Shown: piece by piece, positions 56,267 to 64,000 of the stretch
How the letters are laid out: each line of letters starts with the position of its first letter
Numbering within the stretch: the first letter of the stretch is position 1
Source: Tetracentron sinense
Lineage: Eukaryota > Streptophyta > Magnoliopsida > Trochodendrales > Trochodendraceae
Direction of reading: 5' to 3'
Length of the DNA stretch: 64,000 bases
NCBI GenBank assembly: GCA_015143295.1
Contig: CM026565.1
Span: 25,738,052-25,802,051 of the forward strand
The notes under the pieces: model-generated
The model's database searches: none
Seen by the model: only the letters and a program-made list of their open reading frames with translations
Told to the model about the DNA's origin: nothing
Translations under genes and position numbers: made by a program

Positions 56267-56688
56267 TCAATCATTATGAAAACTTTATTTCGAACACAAA
56301 CAAAAAAAAAACTAAATATTTTTTTTTCCAATTTTGAAGTTGAATCCACATACACAGCTCCTCATCTCCTACAGAACAAGATCCTCACATGTTATGTGCA
56401 TTATCCAAAAGATTTTAAAAAGGGATAGAATCAACAAACCTTATATTTGCTCAATCCAAAGTTCAAAACTCTCTAAATAGCATCCTCAACTGCTCAAAAT
56501 GTTTTTAATGGTTTCGTAAAAGCCTTCAACTTCATTGAGTTATATCTAGAAGGGTTTATGAAGAAATATGAATGAAGAGGAAAGTGAGAATGAAGAAGGG
56601 AGAACAAATAGACACTAGTTTATGTTAACATCTTCATGGAGAAAGACGAACAAAAAGGAAGGGAGAACTAGTTATAAATATTACGAAC
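56267..56688. other. End of unit 2 (segment H)
   Basis: Matches 29761-30071, then about 100 bp without counterpart in unit 1 (56590-56688) that lead into segment A. No gene. Confidence 0.6.
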
Positions 56689-56822
56689 ATGATTTAGCCA
56701 GAGAGGTGAGGAAGAAGAGGATCAGAGAACTCGAAGGATGATCGTGGGAGAGCAAGGTAGATGAAGACCCAAGTGTTGATTTGATGCTTAACCCCATTTC
56801 ACCTTAATTTTTAGGGATAAGC

Positions 56823-58361
56823 ATGTCATTATAATACACACACACACACACATAACACTAAAGCCCCACATGCACGGCCTTTCCTATTCACAGTGCCAAA
56901 AAAATAAGGTTAAAAGTTTAGGGTCATCTTGGACTTACCTCAAATCATTGGAGCCATTCTGGGAAAAATCCCTTAACATTGTTGATACATCAAAAGATGC
57001 ATGGGATCTGGGACATATAATGTAATAGATTGAGGGAATGCCATCTATATCCAACTGGTTACATCATTAACAGAAAAATCTCCACTTAACGTGGAAGAGT
57101 GGACAAAACAAAGTCACTTGCTCCTGAATTCATACAAAAACCAAATTTGGGAAACAAATATGTATATATAACATCCTTGATAAAGCTTTGATCCCTCCAT
57201 ACAAACCAAAGATGATTACAGAATTCCTTCATCCCCACTTTCAAAGATTAAGGCATCATAAATTATAGAGAAAACACAGGACAGAAACACATCTATCCAT
57301 GTATATATGTATGCATAGGCTAGTGGTTAGAGGGTGAAGAAAAATTTTGTACCCAGGTTCGTGCTTATCAATACTCGTGAACTTTACCAGCCCACAAAAT
57401 TTGGCATCCATATCATGCATCTTTAAAATAAATTTTCAAGGATAATGATCCAACAACAAACTATAACCAGTAACCACTTAAGTTCAAAAGGCCACACTAT
57501 CTTTATTAAAGTAACCAAAGGTACCTTTATTTTGCAACTAATTTCACATATTAATTGCTCCTAAAACAATAGGGTGCCTAAAATGAGAAAAAATTAAAAG
57601 TGCAAACAGAATTTTATGCTTTTCCTTTTTCTACAAAAAATTGAATAACTTTTTTATGTAATTTTTGGCATCTTTGACATATATAGGGGGCAGGGGTTCC
57701 TTTGAAAGAGTGCCCTTGCAACCTTGGTTGTGTAGGAGGATTTTAGCCTTCAGAGTGGGTAATTGTTTCATTTTGAGTAGTGGTTGGTTATGTTGTTTGG
57801 GTATTCGATCATCAAAAAAAAAAAAACATATAATTAATGTAAATTTTGGCATCTTTGACATATAAATGAAGCAAATATGGCTCGAGAAACAAATTAAAAG
57901 CGCAAACAAAATTTTATGCTTTTCCTTTTTGTAAAATAAATTGAACAAATTTTTTTAATGTAGTATTTAACATTTTTGACATATAACTGAAGCAAATATG
58001 CCTCAATTTATTTGGAAAACAAACAGAATTATTTTCAGAAGAAGACTCCGCTCTATCAAAAACCAATTAATCACGGCTCAACATAGTCAAAACACAACAA
58101 ATGTACCTAGTTCTAGATCCACACTCCAACTTCAAGTATTTTTTGAATTGAAAATAACTAATAAGAGAATGTTGAACAATTGCTCCAACCTCAAACCCAA
58201 AATAAAAGATACATTATTAATGAATTACATGTAAAGTCATCACTCAAAAAGAAAGAAACATATAAATTGTTATAACTTATTAAGATTTGAATTAAAGGTC
58301 GTAACAACCTCTATGTTTGACTATGTTGGTAAATTACACCATACACAAGAGAGCTTTCTAA
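56823..58361. other. Non-coding unit sequence with CA microsatellite and SINE-like insert
   Basis: CA run at 56838-56851. The SINE-like insert at 57686-57826 has ACATATA on both flanks and a 12-A tail. No gene recognised. Confidence 0.5.
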
Positions 58362-58719
58362 GAGCATCTCCAACGCATAGTTAAAAGCCTTTGCCAAAGC
58401 TAAAATATAGCTTTGACCCAAAGATAACATACTCCAGCGCATAGTTAAAAGGATTGCCAAAAAATGGCTTTTGCCATTTCTCATGCCAAATATGGCGTGG
58501 GAAATGACAAAATTCATTTAATGCCATTTGATGTTGTGTGACCAATTGACCCTTCTTGTTTTTACACTTTTGTCATTGCCCCACAAAAAAAGCTTATTGA
58601 ATATAGAAATGGCTAGTGCACCATTGGAGCGTCAGTGCTAAATTGTAGTATTTTGGCACTGTAGTCGTGTCAAAAAATAGCTGACACTAAAAAAAATGGC
58701 TTTGCCACTGAAGATGCTT
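58362..58719. mobile_element. MITE with GAGCATCTCC ends, unit 3 copy
   Basis: GAGCATCTCCAACG to GATGCTT, flanked by TAA (58359-58361, 58720-58722). One terminal base has changed relative to the unit 1 copy. Confidence 0.7.
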
Positions 58720-59756
58720 TAAAGACCACTTCAAGTTAACAAAAAGGAACCTCTATTTGAAATTGTATCTGTTTTGAACAATTTGAAAATAGTGTTCCAT
58801 TATTAAGGAAAATCAAAAGCCAAAAAAAATATGAATATGGGGAATATTTGTCGGAAAATATAAATTGATAAATGCAGCATCATACCTTATCCCAAAAATT
58901 ATAATACGAGAAATTGTAAAAATTCAAAATGTCATCTAATTAAATGAAATAAATTAGCACTTGAGGGGATGTTGTAAAAAAATTCTCCATTCATTTCTAA
59001 AATCCACCAAAAAATTTGATCCATTAGAAATAGTATGGGAGGTAGCGACCAGTGAAATTTGGGTGAATCGGGTTGACTTTTTGGTAGAACCTCTAGGCTA
59101 TAGGCTATATCCCAACCCAACCCGAGTGCGCCCTTCAACCCGTATATATACATTTTACATGTAAGACATAATAACACACCATCAAACTCAGCTTGGATTG
59201 GGTTGACTAATGGCTCAACCCCAACTCCATTGGTACTTTGGCCAAGGTTGTGATTCTTGAACCCCAAGTTGAATAATCAAAACCCTTGGTACAATTAGGA
59301 TCATATCAATCTTGACCGAAGTTGCACCCAAAGTTGGAGGTATTTAGATTTTTCAACTTTAGTTTCTTGAAACCAACTTACTACCAAATTCCTTTCTAAA
59401 TCAAAATATTTTATTCAATATTCATTACTCATTTTTAATAAATTCACAAATATATCCGTTATTGAAAAGAAAATGATGACACTTTCACCATTATTGGAAA
59501 ATGATGATGCTTTCACCATTATTGAACTAGGCATGACCTATGAAGAAGGAAGGATGCTATTTGACCGCATTGCCTCCTCCATCCCATCCATCATGCACGA
59601 AAGGTCATGGCATACACAAGTTTCAACAGATTGTTTATAAGAAACAAAAATGGTCAGTTTAATTACCTGCTCTTAGTCACATTCTCAGAAAAGCAACTCT
59701 GAGGCCGATAGTCTTATGGAGATTGTAATCAAGCTAATTCTCCAGAACTAGGAATG

Positions 59757-60550
59757 TACTCAAGCCGAGTTTGGCCAAGCTTGAGCTTGGCTTGAACATG
59801 CTTGTTCTCGGCTTGGCTTGAGCTTGCCTTGAACAAACTTGATCAAGATTAAGCTCCGTTCGATCTCGAAATTTATTTAAGCTGAGCTAAGTTTGGGTTC
59901 GCTCAAAGCTTGATTGACAAAATTATTTTGTTTACTTTTACATGATTTCAATAAAAGTTTTTATTATTAAATTATAATACAAAGAAACTACGAAAATAAT
60001 ACATTCATATCAAAAAATAAAATTTGGGAATAGTCTTGAGAGCAGAGTCAAGGTTTCAATTATTAACTTCTTAACTTTTATGTTATTGTTATCTCTTAAA
60101 CTTATTAAAAATTATATAATCTACAATAAAGAAAGACAAAAATATCATTTTATATTAATATAAATAACATTATCAAAAACCATTGTAGTATATTTATAAT
60201 ATTTCTAATCCCGCCGAACCTAGCCCAAAACGTGCTAAGCATTGAGCCGAACCGAATCATATAGGGTCTAGCTTGAGTTTGACTTGTTTAAACTATCGAG
60301 CTCAAATAAAATCTTGACTTGATTCATTTGAGTCTGAAATGCAAGCTTGAGCTTGGCTCAAACCCGTCAACTTGGCTTGAGTGCAGCTCTATTCTGGACT
60401 CAAAGAGGTCTGGCTTGAGCTTGGTTTGTTTAAACATTCGAGCTCAAATAAAATCTTGACTTGATTCATTCGAGTCTGAAATGCAAGCTTGAGCTTGGCT
60501 CAAACGAGTCAGCTTGGCTTGAGTGCAACTCTATTCAGGACTCAAAGAGG
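59757..60550. repeat. AGCTTGAGCTTGG-rich MITE-like element with a 142-bp tandem duplication
   Basis: Starts near TACTCAAGCCGAG and ends near GGCTTGAGTGCA, an imperfect inverted pair. Inside, 60268-60409 and 60410-60550 are direct copies of a 142-bp segment; unit 1 has one copy (6790-6935) and lacks the left end. No open frame. The superfamily is uncertain. Confidence 0.55.
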
Positions 60551-60879
60551 GACTCTCTCCCTCTCCTTGTAAGGAAGCTTGTTTAAATTAGAATTTAAAA
60601 TTATGTACCCCTAGACAACAGGGGTTGCACTTGGTATACTAACTTAGTCCTCAGAAGTTATGTACTATATTCTTTTGATGAAAGATATCAATATGTAAAT
60701 ACAATACCCATGTAGGCATGTAACATTTCGAAGGATTCAGTTAAATTTAGAGAATTTATATGATTCTTAACATCTTGGGTTTTCACTCTAGAGAGAATCC
60801 TAAGATTCTCAACAACTTGTATTTTTAATTTTAGATTAGCCCTTCTAAACATCATCAGTAGCTTAGCAACCCAAAGATA

Positions 60880-61764
60880 ACTCTCGTTGGCTATTGTTAG
60901 AAATTGGTAAGCATGGTGAAGTCAGTTTCTGCTTTAAACAAAAAAGTGGCTCAACTGGACGTAAACCTGGCATACCATGGATGATCAAAGACACTATGGA
61001 ATTGATTGGTGGAGGTCTAAGAATTCCATTGGGATACTCAACCAATATTGGGTCCACGTCTGATGGAGAGACCATTTGAATGATTACGAGACCTAGTCTC
61101 ATTAATACGACCATGTCCACATCCTCTTGTTGGATGATACAATTTCCAATCCGAATATAATGACGTAGATGATGAAAGTAGTGGGTGTTGTATGAAATTG
61201 GAGCAATGTTTGCTCATGAACCAAGATTCAAGAGCGCAACTCAAAAACATTAATGCGCTCATTGCAAACATTAGTAGACCATGGTCTAAAATATGATCCT
61301 AGATGGGAACAAGGGCATAAAAAATTTCGATCTTATTCAAATACCAGCCATAGGAGTGGATCCCTTCCAAAGGGTCTGAAGTTGCATTGTATGAACCTAA
61401 GTTGTTGCATTGGAGATCCCAAATTTCTCGTGAACTATTAAGACTAAAAGTTTGTGAAATGTTTGAGTCAGTGAGAGTTGCATTAATGCTATTGATAATG
61501 TATTGATCAACACAATTCCATTCAATAAAAATCAAGGATAGTGGTGGCATCTTCAAGTTAGATATATAGGAGTGGTAATGCTACCATCAATATATCCAAA
61601 CAGGTCTTGAAAGACCCAATTACAATGTAGATGCCTTTTGCTAAGAAAGTAATTTATGCCATCTAATATATTGAGAGGAATGGAACAATGTTTGTGGTAA
61701 TAAGTGAATGAGTAGAAGAAGTAAGAGTTTCAATAGAAATTTGAGAAGATGTAGGGGAAGCCAT
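60880..61764 (-). pseudogene. Decayed Ty1/copia gag relic, unit 3 copy
   Basis: Minus strand from ATG at 61764. Reads INYFLSKRHLHCNWVFQDLF followed by GYIDGSITTPI, then INATLTDSNISQTF and REIWDLQ. It retains the GYIDG motif that is GYIGG in unit 1. Frameshifts are shared with the unit 1 copy. Confidence 0.65.
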
Positions 61765-64000
61765 GTCATTACCAGTTGGTTCTTGCAATTGAGAGGGAAA
61801 GTGCCAAGATTAGCCATTGAAGACGATTGCTGGTACACTCAAAGGAAGAAGAGAAAAATGTAAGTTCTAGGGATATCACAATAACTTAGAAGTTCTCATA
61901 CCACGTAAAAACCAAAAGATAATGAAGAAGAGACAATCATGATGATAAATCGCTTCATCCTTTCAATGTGTTTATAATAATAGCCAAGGAGATATATTTT
62001 AGGGTTGCTAAAATATTGATCATGTGCAGATTATTTTTAATACAATTAGAAAATAAAATATTTCTCTTTGGGTTAGAAACCTTCAATTTTTAGAATTACT
62101 CGGATTCTCTACAATTTGACATAATCCATCAATACAATAGTCTCCTTTAACTCTCAACCGTATTCCTTTTTTTTTTCTACAAAAAATGATAATTGCAACC
62201 TCCAGTATATGCATCACTCAATGTTTTACAAATTGAACTGGTCAACAAACCATTAGAGATGATGTTCGGTCTAAAGTTCAATCATCTGGGTGGACAAATT
62301 GAATAGTAATATATATAGGGGATAGCTACAGTTCACGCGGTGCGTGAAGGTGGTAACTACCACCAAGAATTTTTATAACCCTATAATTCCTTAAAAAGAA
62401 GGGTATTATACGTCATTGTGTAACCTTTTAAAAGCCACAAATTTTGAACCCTTTCCAATTTTGAAGAACCCAAATTTACGAAACCACTCATATCTATCTA
62501 TCTATCTATCTAAGTTATCTTTCTTCTACCTAGAACTGAAATCCTACAATATATTTTCTCTTCTCGTTCTACAAAAATTCCTCTTCTACAACTCCAAATG
62601 CAATTGCCAATGGTAAGTGATGGCTGATGATGGTGCTGCAATAGATGACAGAGAGGATGATGATTGCAACAAAAGAAAGTAGTGGAGGATGAAGACATTA
62701 GTCTGATTAATTCTTTCTCTTTTCCTTCTACCACTCTGATCTCTCCTTATAATCTCTATCATTGTCTCTCCTCATATTTATATCAAAAGCCCCAACTCAT
62801 TGATTGGCGAGTCAAATTCTTCTCCTTTTCATTCTTTCAAAGACCCTAACCCCTTTTTTTCAACAACATGAAAAAATGAACTCCAAAATTTGATTTGTTT
62901 GTTAAAAAACCATAAATTGCTTTTTTTTTTCTTTACTCTATTTTTAAATGGTCAAAATGGTTGGAGAAGATTGAACAATAGTACATCTGTATTTTGATCA
63001 CATACCCAAGCAGTTCATCGGACGATCGAATCATTTTAACGATCCAACAGTTTGAATGCCCTATTTGAACAATTTTAACTATTTTGAGTGGTCTTTTAAT
63101 TGGAAAGGTTTTCACGTGTTTGAAATGCATAGAGCGTCAAGGGTGACAATGCAACCATCCAGTGAAGCCCAGATTTAAAAACATTACATTCACTATCATC
63201 ATCATAGATAATGCTACACTACTAGGAGATCAGCCACTTATTGATCTTGTGTCGAACATTTATAACCTTAAAAGCACAAAGTGACCCCAAATGTTCATCA
63301 ATAGTTCTCAAAACCTTTTGACATCCACAGGGATTCTCTTGCTTTTGTATAGATGAAACAACATCCTAGCTAATTTGTGGGAACCATTGAATGCTTTCTG
63401 TGTATATTACCTATGGCTTGTAGAGGATCACCTATGGCTTGTTGTCTATGGATAACAATAGACTTGAGGCAATTAAGGGAGAGGACCCCATTAGCGGAAG
63501 ACCATAGTTCGAAATTGACCCCATTTACTATAAATTGAAAAATAAATTCCAGTTCGAAAAACAGACGCAACAACCAATCTTAACAGAACATGATCAGGAG
63601 ATGATACTGATATATACGAACATTTCCATCATGGAAAATGACAAAAGAGTTTCTACTTCCGGCAACAATGGAATAAACTCTCTCAGACACGAGAGCCTTA
63701 ACAGAGCGAACCCATTCTTTCTCATCATTGTTGTCAATGCCTAGTTGGCATCTTTTCCTGAACCTTCTCTCGTTCTTTGTTACATGGGATTAGATGTGGA
63801 ATTTCCCCTACCTAAGTTAGGATTCGGAGCGGCTGCAAGAACGTTGCTAGCATCGGAGAAATGGGGATGTTGCTGAAGGAACCGAGAGTTAAGATGGAAA
63901 TTGAAAGGGAAAATCTAGAAATGGTGGGAAAGGTATAAGAAATAAAGAAGGAGAAAGATAGAGATAGAAATGAGAGGGTTTCGAGTAAGTGCACGGTGAG
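61765..64000. other. Unit 3 copy of the Mutator-like left end and CACTA terminal region
   Basis: 62318-62490 is the truncated Mutator-like left end. From about 63225 the sequence matches 9575 onward. It keeps the TCATCGGACGATCGAATC stretch of unit 1 that unit 2 lacks. No gene recognised before the window ends. Confidence 0.6.

Larger units (their letters stand above)
30072..56688 (+). repeat. Segmental duplication unit 2 (segments B to H, A missing)
   Basis: Colinear with unit 1 from 8550 onward. It lacks the 7.6-kb A segment but keeps the complete Mutator-like MITE at 30203/36208 that units 1 and 3 have lost in part. Unit-specific insertions are the copia element with inverted arms, a SINE-like insert and a Ty3-type element. 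Confidence 0.88.
56689..64000 (+). repeat. Segmental duplication unit 3 (segment A and start of B), runs off window
   Basis: Colinear with 952-10356. The ATG at 56689-56691 is the empty site for the CACTA of unit 1, and about 57960 is the empty site for the 2.5-kb LTR-like insert. It contains about 310 bp (59523-59830) deleted in unit 1. Confidence 0.9.

Overview
This is a gene-poor, transposon-dense stretch of a flowering-plant nuclear genome. The evidence is plant Ty1/copia gag-pol genes with initiator-tRNA-Met primer sites, CACTA elements with CACTACAAGAA-type ends and subterminal repeat arrays, small TIR elements, and a fragment of an R2R3-MYB gene. The DNA is AT-rich. I see no intact host gene, rRNA, tRNA or CRISPR array. 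The species cannot be named from the sequence alone.

Layout. The window is a tandem segmental duplication of three colinear units. Unit 1 runs from about 952 to 30071, unit 2 from about 30072 to 56688, and unit 3 from about 56689 past the window end. Unit 2 lacks the first 7.6 kb of the unit (952-8546, matched by 56689-62190 in unit 3). Units 1 and 3 share a deletion that unit 2 lacks, so the non-adjacent units look more closely related than neighbours.

Old insertions shared by units. These predate the duplication: a TAA-flanked MITE (5206, 58362), a copia gag relic (about 7270-8128, 60880-61764), a CACTA terminus (10526, 38335), a hAT-like MITE with an 8-bp target duplication (11552, 39249), a minus-strand copia element (14047-19349 full length, 41991-44675 deleted and rearranged), a CACTA 5' end (21467, 45449), and a CACTA carrying GCGGCGTTT-type repeats (27791-29760, truncated at 55173-56266).

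Young insertions found in one unit only. Unit 1 has a CACTA 3' end carrying an R2R3-MYB fragment (1-951), two 2.5-kb LTR-like insertions with 5-bp target duplications (2244-4805, 22785-25236), and a 1.28-kb element with 265-bp terminal inverted repeats (19368-20644). Unit 2 has a copia element (30679-36098), a SINE-like insert (39821-39989) and a non-autonomous Ty3/gypsy-type element with 2.4-kb LTRs (48586-54642). The homologous sites in other units serve as empty-site controls and fix most boundaries.

Most striking. The copia element at 30679-36098 is bounded by a 5-bp target duplication (AGGTC), but its left LTR is inverted. The whole insertion is flanked by 631-bp near-identical inverted arms, and both outer ends are the U3 end of the LTR. 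This does not fit the standard LTR-retrotransposon plan and is the best candidate for something undescribed. Other items worth attention are the MYB exon-intron-exon fragment inside the CACTA, a family of TGTCGG/CCGACA hairpins in the 2.5-kb LTR-like element, and several in-frame or expanding tandem repeats.
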